A stretch of 64,000 nucleotides of DNA from MPNO01 sp965205995 (GCA_965205995.1 OZ242200.1:992001-1056000); one strand, 5' to 3'. Positions 35,247 to 44,709 are shown, counted from the first letter of the stretch. Made by a program: numbers and translations. Notes: a model not told the origin generated them from the letters alone.

Positions 35247-36266
35247 TTGCGCCCTCTCGCCCTGACCATGGGAGACTGCGCCGGTATCGGCGCCGAGATC
35301 GCGCTGCAGGCGTGGGTCCGGCGCCGGGAAGCGGGTATCCCGCCCTTTGTATTTCTCGGTGCGGAAGATCATGTGAGGGCGCTCGCCGCCGCATTGGGGC
35401 TCGATGCCCCGGTCGTTGCTGTCGCCGCCGCCGGCGACGCGGCCCGCGCGTTCGCAGACGCGTTCCCGGTGCTGCCGATCGCCGTCCCGGCCCCCGCAAT
35501 CGGCGGCAAGCCCGATCCCGCGAACGCGCCTTCCGTCATCGAGGCGATCGATCGCGCGGTCTCGCTCGCCCGGTCGGGCGATGTCGCCGCGGTGGTTACC
35601 AATCCGATCAACAAGGCGGTGCTCTACCAGTGCGGCTTCGACCATCCTGGCCACACCGAATACCTGGCGGAACGCTGCGGAAGCACGGCAGCGCCGGTGA
35701 TGATGCTGGTCAGCGACATGCTTCGCGTCGTACCGGTAACCGTCCATCTCGCTCTGGCAGCGGCGGTGAAAGCCCTCACCGCGGATGCCATCGTCCATTG
35801 TGGGCGCGTCGCCGCCCAGCGGCTTGCGCGCGATTTTGGGATTGCCGCGCCGCGGCTGGCGGTTGCCGGCCTCAACCCCCATGCCGGGGAAGACGGCCAT
35901 ATGGGCCGCGAGGAGATCGAGATCATCGCGCCGGCGATCGACGCCCTGCGCCGCGACGGCATCGCCGTCAGCGGGCCGGCGCCGGCGGATACCCTGTTCC
36001 ACGACCGTGCGCGCCGAGGCTACGACGCGGCGCTCTGCATGTACCACGACCAGGCGCTGATCCCGATAAAGACGCTGGATTTCGACGGCGGGGTCAACGT
36101 CACGCTGGGCCTGCCGATAATCCGCACCTCGCCCGACCACGGCACCGCCTATGACATCGCCGGCAGGGGAACGGCCCGGCCGGACAGTCTGATCGCCGCG
36201 CTGCGCCTCGCCGCACGGATGGCCGAAACGCGCGCGCGGGGCAGCGCCCCGGCCTCAGTTGCCTGA
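35247..36266 (+). CDS. pdxA: 4-hydroxythreonine-4-phosphate dehydrogenase
   Basis: A 339-residue NAD(P)-dependent enzyme of pyridoxal phosphate synthesis in the cytoplasm. Family features: LALTMGDCAGIGAE at the N-terminus (usual form GDPAGIGPE, so both prolines are changed), VVTNPINKAVL, DHPGHTEYLAERCG with a metal-ligand histidine, VAGLNPHAGEDGHMGREE, CMYHDQALIPIKTL, and LPIIRTSPDHGTAYDIAG. Start TTG 35247, eight bases after GGGGAG, gives the standard length; the next ATG would remove the first conserved strand. Its stop overlaps the rsmA start by eight bases. Confidence 0.92.
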   Translation: MRPLALTMGDCAGIGAEIALQAWVRRREAGIPPFVFLGAEDHVRALAAALGLDAPVVAVAAAGDAARAFADAFPVLPIAVPAPAIGGKPDPANAPSVIEAIDRAVSLARSGDVAAVVTNPINKAVLYQCGFDHPGHTEYLAERCGSTAAPVMMLVSDMLRVVPVTVHLALAAAVKALTADAIVHCGRVAAQRLARDFGIAAPRLAVAGLNPHAGEDGHMGREEIEIIAPAIDALRRDGIAVSGPAPADTLFHDRARRGYDAALCMYHDQALIPIKTLDFDGGVNVTLGLPIIRTSPDHGTAYDIAGRGTARPDSLIAALRLAARMAETRARGSAPASVA

Positions 36267-37110
36267 TACCCTGCCGCCGCTTCGCGAGGTCATCGCCCGC
36301 CACGGGATTCGCGCCAGACGCCGGCTGGGCCAGCATTTCCTCCTCGATCTCAACCTCGCCCGCCGCATCGTCCGCGCCGCCGGCGACCTGACCGGACAAA
36401 CCGTGGTCGAGGTCGGACCCGGGCCGGGCGGGCTCACCCGGGCCCTGCTGGAGACGGATGCGGCACGCGTGGTTGCGATCGAACGCGACCCGCGCTGCGT
36501 GGACGCGTTGTCGGATCTTGCCGCGCGATACCGGAGCCGGCTCAGCGTCGTCGCCGGCGACGCGCTGGACACCGATATTGCCGGCTTTGCCGGGACGGGC
36601 CGGGTGATGATCGTCGCCAACCTGCCCTACAACGTCTCCACCCCGCTCCTGATCGGCTGGCTGCGCCGCATCGAATCGATCGCGGCGATGACGCTGATGT
36701 TCCAGAAGGAGGTCGCCGAGCGCATCGCCGCGGCGCCCGGAAGCGGCGCCTATGGCCGTCTCGCGGTCATCGCCCAGTGGCTCTGCGAGGCCCGGCGGGT
36801 CTTCGACGTCGCGCCGACCGCCTTCGTGCCGCCGCCCAAGGTGACCTCTACCGTCCTGCGGCTGGTGCCCCGCGAAGCGCCGCTGGCAACCGCCGACATG
36901 GCCACCCTCGAGGCGGTCACGGCTGCCGCATTCGGGCGCCGGCGCAAGATGCTGCGCTCCGCTCTGAGCGGGCTGGTCGAGGACCCGGAGGCGCTGCTGG
37001 CAGAGGCGGGGATCGCGGCAACGGCGCGCGCCGAAACGCTTGCGCCCGAGGCGTTCTGCGCTCTCGCCCGCGGTCTCGCGCGGATCAGAGACCCTCGCTC
37101 AACCGCTTGA
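36259..37110 (+). CDS. rsmA: 16S rRNA (adenine1518/1519-N6)-dimethyltransferase
   Basis: A 283-residue KsgA-family methyltransferase that dimethylates two adenines near the 16S 3' end. Seen: RRLGQHFLLDLNLARRIV, the SAM-binding VVEVGPGPGGLTRALL (about 49-64), VAGDALDTDI, and the catalytic NLPYNVSTPLLI (about 121-132). The C-terminal helical part has AAFGRRRKMLRSALSGL. Start TTG 36259 lies inside pdxA, so it is coupled. Its 3' end overlaps gmk on the other strand. Confidence 0.95.
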   Translation: MPDTLPPLREVIARHGIRARRRLGQHFLLDLNLARRIVRAAGDLTGQTVVEVGPGPGGLTRALLETDAARVVAIERDPRCVDALSDLAARYRSRLSVVAGDALDTDIAGFAGTGRVMIVANLPYNVSTPLLIGWLRRIESIAAMTLMFQKEVAERIAAAPGSGAYGRLAVIAQWLCEARRVFDVAPTAFVPPPKVTSTVLRLVPREAPLATADMATLEAVTAAAFGRRRKMLRSALSGLVEDPEALLAEAGIAATARAETLAPEAFCALARGLARIRDPRSTA

Positions 37111-37723
37111 CGAAGCCGGCAAGGCCGATCTGCCGCTCCCGCCGCAATCGCTCCGCCGCGAGGATCGCGCGCACGCTGGCCACGCTCTCCTGAAGGTCGC
37201 GGTTTACCACCACGTAGTCGAATTCGGTCCAATGGCCGATCTCGTCGGGCGCCCGGCTCATGCGCTGGTCAACCACTTCGTCCGGGTCCTGGGCGCGCCG
37301 CCTGAGCCGCGCATGCAACTCTCCGGTCGAGGGCGGCAGGATGAAGATGCTGACCAGGTCGCGCGGCGCTTGGTCGGCGAGCTGGCGCGCGCCCTGCCAA
37401 TCGATGTCGAACAGCACGTCCTGACCCTCGCCAAGTGCCTTCTCCACGGGAGCCAACGGGGTGCCGTACTCGTATCCGAACACCTGCGCATTCTCTAGCA
37501 GTTCACCGGCCTCCCGCATCTTCTCGAACTCATAAGGGTCGACGAACAGGTAGTCGCGCCCGTGGACCTCGTCCGGGCGCTTGGGGCGCGTCGTCACCGA
37601 AATCGACAGCGCGAGACCGTCAGCGGATTCCAGCAGCCGCCGCGAGATGGTCGTCTTGCCCGCCCCTGACGGCGAGGACAGGACCAGCATGAGCCCGCGG
37701 CGGCGAATCCGGTCTCCGCTCAT
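37085..37723 (-). CDS. gmk: guanylate kinase
   Basis: A 212-residue enzyme phosphorylating GMP to GDP. The P-loop is LVLSSPSGAGKTTISRRLL (about 12-30). GMP-binding blocks follow: SISVTTRPKRPDEVHGRDY and the GQDVLFDIDWQGARQL region. Start MSGDRIRRRGLM at 37723. It is two bases from the yicC stop. The last 26 bases overlap the end of rsmA on the opposite strand. Confidence 0.96.
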   Translation of the reverse strand: MSGDRIRRRGLMLVLSSPSGAGKTTISRRLLESADGLALSISVTTRPKRPDEVHGRDYLFVDPYEFEKMREAGELLENAQVFGYEYGTPLAPVEKALGEGQDVLFDIDWQGARQLADQAPRDLVSIFILPPSTGELHARLRRRAQDPDEVVDQRMSRAPDEIGHWTEFDYVVVNRDLQESVASVRAILAAERLRRERQIGLAGFVKRLSEGL

Positions 37724-37725
37724 GG

Positions 37726-38610
37726 CTATTCGACGTTCTGGACCTGTTCGCGGAGCCCCTCGACCGCCGCCTTGAGATCGAGTCCGATCCGCGTCAGGTC
37801 GAGATCCGTCGATTTGGAGCATAGCGTGTTGGATTCGCGGTTGAATTCCTGGCACAGAAAGTCGAGCCGCCGGCCGACCGGTCCGCCTCCGCTCACCAGC
37901 TCCCGCGCGGCAGCGACATGGCCGATCAGCCGGTCGATCTCCTCGCCTATGTCGGTGCGCGCGGCGAGATAGGCGACCTCCTGGGCCAGCCGGTCCTCGG
38001 CGACCGGCGGATTCGAATCGAGCAGCACGGCAATCTGGTCGCGGATCCGGTCGCGGAACCGCTCGGGCTGAAGCGCCGCGGTGGCCGCCGCCGCCGCCGC
38101 CAGCTCGTCGATCCGGTCCAGGTGCCGCTCGAGAACCGCTTCGATGCGCCCGCCCTCCTCGCGCCGGGCGGCGGCGAGATTGTCGAGCGCAGCCTCCAGA
38201 GTCGCAGCGATCGCGGCGTGGCGGCGTTCGCGCTCGGCTTCGGTCTCCTCCGCCTCCACCCTCTCCAGCACGCCCGGCATCGCCATCAGCGCCTCGAGCC
38301 TTGCGGGCGGCGCGTCGAACCGGTCGCGCAACGACCGGTGGGTCGCCGCGAGCCGTTCCAGGACATCCTCATTCACCCGTATGTCGGGCGCGCGCTGGAC
38401 CTGGCTGACCGACAAATGGAGGGACAGCGAGCCGCGGCTGAACCGCTCCGCCGTCAGGCCGCGCGCTTGAGGCTCGATCGCGTCATGGCCGTGCGGCATG
38501 CGAACCCGAACATCGAGGTTGCGGGCGTTGACACTTCTGGCCTCCCACGCCCAGCGGACATCGCCCTCACCGCCCTCGGCGCGGGCGAAGCCGGTCATGC
38601 TCTGGAGCAT
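37726..38610 (-). CDS. YicC family endoribonuclease
   Basis: A 294-residue YicC/YloC-family protein: LQSMTGFARAEGGEG at the start, RSVNARNLDVRVRMP, then a long helical middle, and the conserved end DFLCQEFNRESNTLCSKSTD. The family has been shown to have ribonuclease activity in Escherichia coli. Start ATG 38610; an in-frame ATG 19 codons earlier (38667) gives an unconserved leader. Paired with gmk, as is standard. Confidence 0.9.
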   Translation of the reverse strand: MLQSMTGFARAEGGEGDVRWAWEARSVNARNLDVRVRMPHGHDAIEPQARGLTAERFSRGSLSLHLSVSQVQRAPDIRVNEDVLERLAATHRSLRDRFDAPPARLEALMAMPGVLERVEAEETEAERERRHAAIAATLEAALDNLAAARREEGGRIEAVLERHLDRIDELAAAAAATAALQPERFRDRIRDQIAVLLDSNPPVAEDRLAQEVAYLAARTDIGEEIDRLIGHVAAARELVSGGGPVGRRLDFLCQEFNRESNTLCSKSTDLDLTRIGLDLKAAVEGLREQVQNVE

Positions 38611-38849
38611 GGGCGCCGATTCGGTTACCGCGCCCCTGGAAATTCCGGTTGCTTGCGCTTCGGCCATGGTCTTTCACGGTGTCCGCATTGTTGCGCGGCA
38701 GGGAGATTCCACCCGCCTCGCAGCGGGGTCTCTATAGTACAGATCGCCGATGTCGGAAACGAATCGCGCGCTTCCCGGGCGGGTTTTCGGCTCGCCTCCC
38801 TCCCCGGCGAGGCGTAGATTCGAAGCCCGCCTCGATGAGGGAGTTCCCG

Positions 38850-40199
38850 ATGGATCCGATGGTTGCAGCGCTCCTCGGGCTCGCGGCCGGCGCGGCTGTG
38901 GTCTGGCTCGCGCGGCGGGGCGAGACCGCGCGGCTGGCCGCCGCGCGCGACGGGGAACGCGAGCGCGCGGATTCGGCGTTGCGCGACCTGGCGACGGAGC
39001 GCGCGGCGCTCGCCGCCGCCCACGCCAGGCTCGAAGCGGTGGAGCGCGCACACAAGGAGAAAATCGATTCGCTCGAGCGGGTTCGCGGCGATATCGGGAA
39101 AGAGCTCAAGGGGCTCGCGCAACAGGCGCTGAAGGACAACCAGAGCTCCTTTCTCGGCCTCGCCAACGAAGTCTTCGACAAGCACCGCGAGCGCGTCGAC
39201 GGCGAACTCAAGCCGATCAAGACCGCGCTCACCGAGTGGCGCAAGAACCTCGAAGAGATCGAAAAGACCCGCCGGGAGCATTACGGGAGCCTCACCAACG
39301 AGTTGAAGAACGTCGTCGATGGCCAGGAGCGGGTCCGGGGCGAGGCCGCGAGGCTGGTCAACGCGCTGCGGGCGGCGCCCAAGACGCGCGGGCGATGGGG
39401 CGAAGAAACGCTCAGGAACGTACTCGAACTCTCGGGCATGACGGAATATTGCGATTTCGAGACCGAGCGGTCGCTGTCCGGGGAGGCCGGGCTGCTGCGC
39501 CCGGACGTGATCATCCGCCTGCCGGGCGGGCGCCACATGGTCGTCGATGCCAAGACCTCCCTCACCGCCTATATGGACGCGGTCGAGACGGAGGACGAGG
39601 ACGCCCGGCGGGAGCATCTGGAGCGCCACGCCCAGCAGCTTCGCGCCCACATGCGCAGCCTCGCCTCGAAACGCTATCAGGACGCGCTGGACACGACGCC
39701 CGACTTCGTCGTGATGTTCGTGCCCGGCGACAATTTTTACGCCGCGGCGATAGAGCGCGACCCGACGCTCTACGACGAGGCGCTGAAATCCAACGTGCTC
39801 ATCGTCACGCCGACGGTGATGCTCGGCCTCGCCAAGGCCGTCGCTTTCGGCTGGCGGCAGGAGAAGGTCGCGGACAACGCCAGGGAGGTCGCCAGGCTCG
39901 GCCAGGAGCTTTACCAGAGGATGAGCACGATGGGCGTCCACATCGTCGACCTGGGAAGGGACATCGCAAGATCGGTCGAGCGCTACAACGAGTTTGTCGG
40001 CAGCCTGGAGTCCAGGGTGATGCCCCAGGCACGCCGCTTCGCCGAGCTGGAGGTCGAAGGAGCGTCCCGGCCGCTGCCGGAAACGCGGCCCATAGACACC
40101 GACGTCCGAATCCCGCGCAACGACCGCGACCTGGCGATCGGGACGTCGTCCGAATCGGCCGCCGAACCGCAGCCCCCGGGGCGCCCGGCCGCGGAATAA
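38850..40199 (+). CDS. rmuC: DNA recombination protein RmuC
   Basis: A 449-residue protein with an N-terminal membrane helix (VAALLGLAAGAAVVWLA, about 4-20), a long coiled-coil (about 22-180, rich in Glu/Arg/Ala) and the conserved RmuC nuclease-like domain. In that domain are RGRWGEETLRNVLELSGM, RPDVIIRLPGGRHMVVDAKTS (the D-x-K motif) and TPDFVVMFVPGD. It limits inversions at short inverted repeats in E. coli. Start ATG 38850 with GAGGGAG upstream. It is inserted on the opposite strand between yicC and mltG. Confidence 0.93.
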   Translation: MDPMVAALLGLAAGAAVVWLARRGETARLAAARDGERERADSALRDLATERAALAAAHARLEAVERAHKEKIDSLERVRGDIGKELKGLAQQALKDNQSSFLGLANEVFDKHRERVDGELKPIKTALTEWRKNLEEIEKTRREHYGSLTNELKNVVDGQERVRGEAARLVNALRAAPKTRGRWGEETLRNVLELSGMTEYCDFETERSLSGEAGLLRPDVIIRLPGGRHMVVDAKTSLTAYMDAVETEDEDARREHLERHAQQLRAHMRSLASKRYQDALDTTPDFVVMFVPGDNFYAAAIERDPTLYDEALKSNVLIVTPTVMLGLAKAVAFGWRQEKVADNAREVARLGQELYQRMSTMGVHIVDLGRDIARSVERYNEFVGSLESRVMPQARRFAELEVEGASRPLPETRPIDTDVRIPRNDRDLAIGTSSESAAEPQPPGRPAAE

Positions 40200-40202
40200 G
40201 CG

Positions 40203-41204
40203 CTAGGGCGTCTGTAGCCCCTGCCGGCGTTCGCGTTCGATACGCCGCCACCGGGCGACATTGCCAAGGTGCTCCGTGAAACTGCGGGCGAAGGCATGCC
40301 CGCCCGTGCCGTCGGCAACGAAATAGAGCGCATCGCTCTCCGCCGGATGGAGCGCCGCTTCGATCGAGGCGCGGCCCGGGTTTGCGATCGGCGCGGGCGG
40401 CAGGCCGGTCACCCGATAGGTGTTGTAGGGCGATTCGATCCGCAAGTCGGTCTTGCTGAGCGGCCGGTCGAGCGGCGCCTTGCCGCCGGTCAGCGCGTAG
40501 ACCACCGTGGGGTCCGATTGCAGGCGCATCCCGCGGCGAAGCCGGTTGTGGAACACGGCGGAAACGCGCGCCCGCTCGCTGGCGAGCGCGGTTTCCCGCT
40601 CGATGATCGAGGCGAGCACCAGGGCTTCTTCCGGCCCCGCCAACGCGAGACCGGGCGCGCGTCGGTCCCATAGCGACAGGAGAGTCTCCGTCATCGATTC
40701 GCGCATTCGCCGGACGAACGTCGCACGGGTGTCGCCGAGCGAGAAATAATAGGTCTCCGGCAGGAGCGACCCCTCTTCGACGTCCGCCGGGAGCGCGCCC
40801 GCGAGTCCCTCATTGGCGCCGATGAGACCGAGCACCGCGGTCGTGGTGAGTCCCTCGGCGATGGTGATCTTGCGCTTTACCGTCGCGCCCCGGGCGAGCA
40901 GCGCGATCGTTTCGTCCATCGAGACGCCGGCGGGGAAGCGGTATTCTCCGGGGCGCATCACCCGGCTCCGCCCGGTGACCCGGACGCCCGCCTCGAACAG
41001 GAACCGGTCGCCGATCACCCCGCCGGCAAGCAGCGTCCTGGCGATGCGTTCGACCCCCGCGCCCTTCTGGATCACCACCGTCCTGGCGGCCGTCAACGGC
41101 CCCGGCCGGACGAACTGAAGATGCGCCCAATAGGCGAAGCCGAGCACGAACGAAACCACCCCGGGCAACCCGAACACAGCCGCATGAAGGGCAAGCCGAG
41201 GCAT
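40203..41204 (-). CDS. mltG: endolytic transglycosylase MltG
   Basis: A 333-residue inner-membrane enzyme that cleaves nascent peptidoglycan and sets glycan length. One N-terminal helix (about 8-25), a LysM-like section, and the YceG core with GSLLPETYYF, VLASIIERETAL (catalytic glutamate), VFHNRLRRGMRLQSDPTVVYAL and SPYNTYRVTGLPPAPIANPG. The C-terminal DALYFVADGTGGHAF is typical. Follows fabF by 16 bases in the alphaproteobacterial order. Confidence 0.95.
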   Translation of the reverse strand: MPRLALHAAVFGLPGVVSFVLGFAYWAHLQFVRPGPLTAARTVVIQKGAGVERIARTLLAGGVIGDRFLFEAGVRVTGRSRVMRPGEYRFPAGVSMDETIALLARGATVKRKITIAEGLTTTAVLGLIGANEGLAGALPADVEEGSLLPETYYFSLGDTRATFVRRMRESMTETLLSLWDRRAPGLALAGPEEALVLASIIERETALASERARVSAVFHNRLRRGMRLQSDPTVVYALTGGKAPLDRPLSKTDLRIESPYNTYRVTGLPPAPIANPGRASIEAALHPAESDALYFVADGTGGHAFARSFTEHLGNVARWRRIERERRQGLQTP

Positions 41205-41220
41205 CGGCGGGACCGCGGGA

Positions 41221-42483
41221 TCAGGGCGGCGCGGCGAAAATCAGGGAAGCGTTTGTGCCGCCGAATCCGAAGGAGTTGGACAGGGCGTTGCGGATCGGAC
41301 GCTCCCTGGCCTGGATCGGCGCAAGGTCGAGGTCGCAGCCTTCCGAGGGGTTATCGAGGTTGAGGGTCGGCGGGACCACACCGTCATTGATCGCCATGAT
41401 CGAAAAGATCGCCTCGACACTGCCCGCGGCCCCGAGGAGGTGGCCGATCGCGGATTTGGTGGACGACATCGACAAATCGTAGGCGTCGTCGCCGAACATC
41501 CGCTTGACCGCGCCGAGCTCGATCTCGTCGCCGAGCGGCGTCGAGGTCCCGTGCGCGTTGATGTAGTCGATCTCGTCGGTATTCAGCTTCGCCCGCTTGA
41601 GGGCGGCCTTCATGGAACGGTAACCGCCATTGCCGTCTACCGGCGGCGAGGTGATGTGATGCGCATCGCCCGACATGCCGTAACCGACGACCTCGCCATA
41701 GATCTTCGCACCGCGCTTCTTTGCGTGCCCCAGCTCCTCCAGCACGACGATGCCGGCGCCCTCGCCCATCACGAAGCCGTCGCGGTCGCGGTCCCACGGG
41801 CGCGAGGCGCGCTCGGGCGTGTCGTTGAAACCGGTCGAAAGCGCCCGCGCCGACGCGAAGCCGGCGATGCCGATCCGGCAGACGGCCGCTTCCGCGCCGC
41901 CGGCAACCATCACATCGGCATCGTCGAGCATGATCATCCGCGCGGCGTCGCCGATCGCATGCGCCCCGGTCGCGCAGGCGGTCACGACGGAGTGGTTCGG
42001 GCCCTTGAAGCCGTAGCGAATCGAGACCTGCCCCGAAGCGAGGTTGATCAGGCTGGCCGGGATGAAGAACGGCGTCACCCGGCGCGGGCCGCGCTGGTCC
42101 ATCGTCAGCGAGCCGTCGAATATGATCTTGAGGCCGCCGATCCCGGAGCCGATCAGCACGCCCGTCCTCTCGCGGTCTTCTTCCCGCTCCGGCGTCCAGC
42201 CCGAATCCTCTACCGCCTCGGTCGCGGCGCCCAGCGCATAGACGATGAAGTCGTCCATCTTGCGCCGGTCCTTCGCGCTCACCACCGAATCGGGGTCGAA
42301 ATGCCCGTCGCCGCTGTCGCCGATGGGAACCGTGCCGGCGATCTTGCAGGGCAGGTCGGAGACATCGAAGGCTTGCACCGCCTTGATCCCCGATTCGCCG
42401 TTGATCAGGCGACCCCACACATGGCCGACACCGGCGCCCAGCGGGGTCACCAGCCCAAGTCCGGTAACGACAACGCGTTTCAT
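41221..42483 (-). CDS. fabF: beta-ketoacyl-ACP synthase II
   Basis: A 420-residue condensing enzyme of fatty acid elongation. The catalytic Cys-His-His set is visible: C in VTACATGAHAIGDA, H in NAHGTSTPLGD and H in KSAIGHLLGAAGSV. N-terminus MKRVVVTGLGLVTPLG and C-terminus NSFGFGGTNASLIF are standard. It lies 71 bases after acpP and works on the acyl-ACP that acpP carries. Confidence 0.97.
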   Translation of the reverse strand: MKRVVVTGLGLVTPLGAGVGHVWGRLINGESGIKAVQAFDVSDLPCKIAGTVPIGDSGDGHFDPDSVVSAKDRRKMDDFIVYALGAATEAVEDSGWTPEREEDRERTGVLIGSGIGGLKIIFDGSLTMDQRGPRRVTPFFIPASLINLASGQVSIRYGFKGPNHSVVTACATGAHAIGDAARMIMLDDADVMVAGGAEAAVCRIGIAGFASARALSTGFNDTPERASRPWDRDRDGFVMGEGAGIVVLEELGHAKKRGAKIYGEVVGYGMSGDAHHITSPPVDGNGGYRSMKAALKRAKLNTDEIDYINAHGTSTPLGDEIELGAVKRMFGDDAYDLSMSSTKSAIGHLLGAAGSVEAIFSIMAINDGVVPPTLNLDNPSEGCDLDLAPIQARERPIRNALSNSFGFGGTNASLIFAAPP

Positions 42484-42554
42484 GGCCGCACCGGCCGCTC
42501 TTGCGTCATTGCGGGCCGTTCATCCGGTCCTACCAACCTCGAGCGCCCGCACGA

Positions 42555-42794
42555 TCAGGCGTTCGCGTTTTCTTCGATGAAGTTGATCGCATCCTTGACA
42601 GTCAGAATCTTCTCCGCCGCGTCATCCGGAATCTCGCAGCCGAACTCTTCCTCGAACGCCATCACGAGTTCGACGGTGTCGAGGCTGTCGGCGCCGAGGT
42701 CGTCGATGAAGCTCGCATTGTCGGTGACCTTGGCTTCGTCGACGCCTAGATGCTCGACCACGATCTTCTTCACACGGTTGGGAGTGTCGCTCAT
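42555..42794 (-). CDS. acpP: acyl carrier protein
   Basis: A 79-residue acidic carrier protein. The phosphopantetheine serine is in DDLGADSLDTVELVMAFEEE (about residues 30-49). It carries growing fatty acyl chains between FabD, FabF and FabG. It has GAGGAA nine bases upstream. The 136-base gap from fabG contains a perfect palindrome and may hold its own promoter. Confidence 0.98.
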   Translation of the reverse strand: MSDTPNRVKKIVVEHLGVDEAKVTDNASFIDDLGADSLDTVELVMAFEEEFGCEIPDDAAEKILTVKDAINFIEENANA

Positions 42795-42875
42795 GTCAGG
42801 GTTCCTCGGTGTGGTAGACGCCGGACCCGGTACAGGGGAAGGTCCAACGGGTTACTTGGCCGCAAGACGAGGGCC

Positions 42876-42897
42876 GATACCTATCATGATAGGTATC
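42876..42897. repeat. perfect 22-bp palindrome upstream of acpP
   Basis: GATACCTATC at 42876-42885, central AT, then the exact complement GATAGGTATC at 42888-42897. It is AT-richer than the surroundings, 82 bases before the acpP start and 34 bases after the fabG stop. No T-run follows on the minus strand, so a terminator is less likely than an operator for a dimeric regulator. Function not shown. Confidence 0.6.
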
Positions 42898-42930
42898 GTC
42901 TTGCCAGCGCGCGGCGAAACCGGCGACCTG

Positions 42931-43668
42931 CTAAAGCATGGCCATCCCGCCGTTCACGCTGAGCGTCTGCCCGGTGATGTAGGCCGCTTCGTCGCTCGCC
43001 AGGAAGGCCACGCAGGCGGCGACATCGTCGGGCGTGCCGAGGCGGCCGGCCGGGATCCGTTCGGTGAGTTTCGCGGTCTGGTCGTCGTCGAGACTCTGCG
43101 TCATCGCGGTGTCGATGAAGCCCGGCGCGACGCAGTTGACGGTGATGTTGCGCGCCGCGACCTCGGCCGCGAGCGCCTTGCTCATCCCGGTCATGCCGGC
43201 CTTGGCGGCGGCGTAGTTCGCCTGGCCCGGATTGCCGGTCTGGCCGACGATCGAGGTGATGGCGACGATCCGGCCCCAGCGTGCGCGCATCATCCCGCGC
43301 AGCGCCGCCCGCGCGAGCCTGAACCCGGCGGTCAGGTTGACGTCGAGCACGCCATGCCAGTCCTCGTCCCTGACCCGGACGAACAAATTGTCGCGTGCGA
43401 GGCCCGCGTTGTTGACCAGGATGTCGATCGCGCCCATGGCCTCGACGGCCGCCTTGGCGAGGGAATCGGTCGCAGCGGGGTCGGCCAGGTCGGCGGTCAG
43501 CACATGGGCGCGGTCGCCGAGCGCGGCGGCGCGCGCCTCCAGCGCCTCCCGGTTGCGGCCGGCCAGCGCCACCGTCGCCCCCTGGCGGTGGAGGGCCGAT
43601 GCGACCGCTCCGCCGATGCCGCCCGACGCACCGGTGACCAGAGCGCGTCTGTTTCGAAGATCGAACAT
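42931..43668 (-). CDS. fabG: 3-oxoacyl-ACP reductase
   Basis: A 245-residue SDR enzyme reducing 3-oxoacyl-ACP with NADPH. Seen: the GxxxGxG cofactor loop ALVTGASGGIGGAVA, ILVNNAGLARDN, the catalytic serine in IVAITSIVGQTG, the Y-x3-K in QANYAAAKAG, and the C-terminal DEAAYITGQTLSVNGGMAML. Between fabD and acpP in the usual cluster. Confidence 0.97.
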   Translation of the reverse strand: MFDLRNRRALVTGASGGIGGAVASALHRQGATVALAGRNREALEARAAALGDRAHVLTADLADPAATDSLAKAAVEAMGAIDILVNNAGLARDNLFVRVRDEDWHGVLDVNLTAGFRLARAALRGMMRARWGRIVAITSIVGQTGNPGQANYAAAKAGMTGMSKALAAEVAARNITVNCVAPGFIDTAMTQSLDDDQTAKLTERIPAGRLGTPDDVAACVAFLASDEAAYITGQTLSVNGGMAML

Positions 43669-43686
43669 GTCCCTAACCCGCGATAG

Positions 43687-44625
43687 TCAAAGCTTCAACA
43701 GCGCCTCGAGGTCGTCGGGGCTTTCCACGGAAAGCGCGCCGAGTTCCGGATCGATCCGCCGGGCAAGCCCGGTCAGGACCTTTCCGGCGCCGAGCTCGAC
43801 CACGGTTTCGGCGCCGGTGTCGCGCATAGCCAGCACGGATTCGCGCCAGCGGACGCGCCCGGTCACCTGGGCGACGAGAAGCTCGCGGATTTCTTCGGGA
43901 TCCGAGACCGGTTCGGCCGAGACATTGGCCACCAGCGCCGGCTCGGGCGGTGTCATGTCCGTCGCGGCCAGCGCGTCCTTCATCGCCTCGGCCGCCGGCT
44001 GCAGCAGACGGCAGTGGAACGGCGCCGAAACGGGGAGCATGATCGCGCGCCGGATGCCGCGCTCCTTGGCCAGCGCCACCGCGCGCTCGACCGCCTCCTT
44101 GTTGCCGGAAAGCACCACCTGGCCGGGCGCGTTGTCGTTGGCGATATCGCAGACCTGGTCCTCGGCCGCATCCGTTGCGATCTCGCTCGCCTGGTCGAGC
44201 GTGGCGCCGAGCAGGGCCGCCATCGCGCCTTCGCCGACCGGCACCGCATCCTGCATCGCCTTGCCCCGCGTCTTGAGCAGTCGCGCCGCATCCGGCAGCG
44301 CGAACGTACCCGCGGCGGCGAGCGCGGAGTATTCGCCGAGGGAGTGGCCGGCGACATGGGTCACCCGCCCGGAAATGTCGAAATCGGCCTCCCGGGCGAT
44401 CACCCGGAGCACGGCGATGCTGATCGCCATCAAGGCGGGCTGCGCGTTCTCGGTCAGCCTGAGATCTTCTTCGGGGCCCTCGCGGATGAGGCGCGACAGG
44501 TTCTGTTCGAGAGCGTCGTCGACTTCCTCCAGGGTCTCCCTGGCGATCGGAAACGCGCTCAGAAACGCCTCCCCCATACCGACGGCCTGGGAGCCCTGCC
44601 CCGGAAACACAAAGGCGATGGTCAT
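43687..44625 (-). CDS. fabD: malonyl-CoA:ACP transacylase
   Basis: A 312-residue acyltransferase loading malonyl onto ACP. Seen: IAFVFPGQGSQAVGMG at the N-terminus, the nucleophile in VAGHSLGEYSALAAAG (about residues 89-104), the basic residue block, and the catalytic histidine in SAPFHCRLLQPAAE. Start MTIAFVFPGQ at 44625; the frame continues twenty codons upstream without similarity. First gene of the minus-strand fatty-acid cluster, divergent from rpsF. Confidence 0.97.
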   Translation of the reverse strand: MTIAFVFPGQGSQAVGMGEAFLSAFPIARETLEEVDDALEQNLSRLIREGPEEDLRLTENAQPALMAISIAVLRVIAREADFDISGRVTHVAGHSLGEYSALAAAGTFALPDAARLLKTRGKAMQDAVPVGEGAMAALLGATLDQASEIATDAAEDQVCDIANDNAPGQVVLSGNKEAVERAVALAKERGIRRAIMLPVSAPFHCRLLQPAAEAMKDALAATDMTPPEPALVANVSAEPVSDPEEIRELLVAQVTGRVRWRESVLAMRDTGAETVVELGAGKVLTGLARRIDPELGALSVESPDDLEALLKL

Positions 44626-44709
44626 TTCGCTACCGCTCTGGATCCACGAAACGGGGCCGACAGGGGCCGGCGCGAGAACAGACATTGGCGCCCCCGTCCT
44701 GTCAAGCGG

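Noticed and set aside
42876..42897. The palindrome before acpP as a rho-independent terminator of fabG
   Set aside because: No run of T follows on the minus strand, and the stem is AT-rich; an operator fits better.
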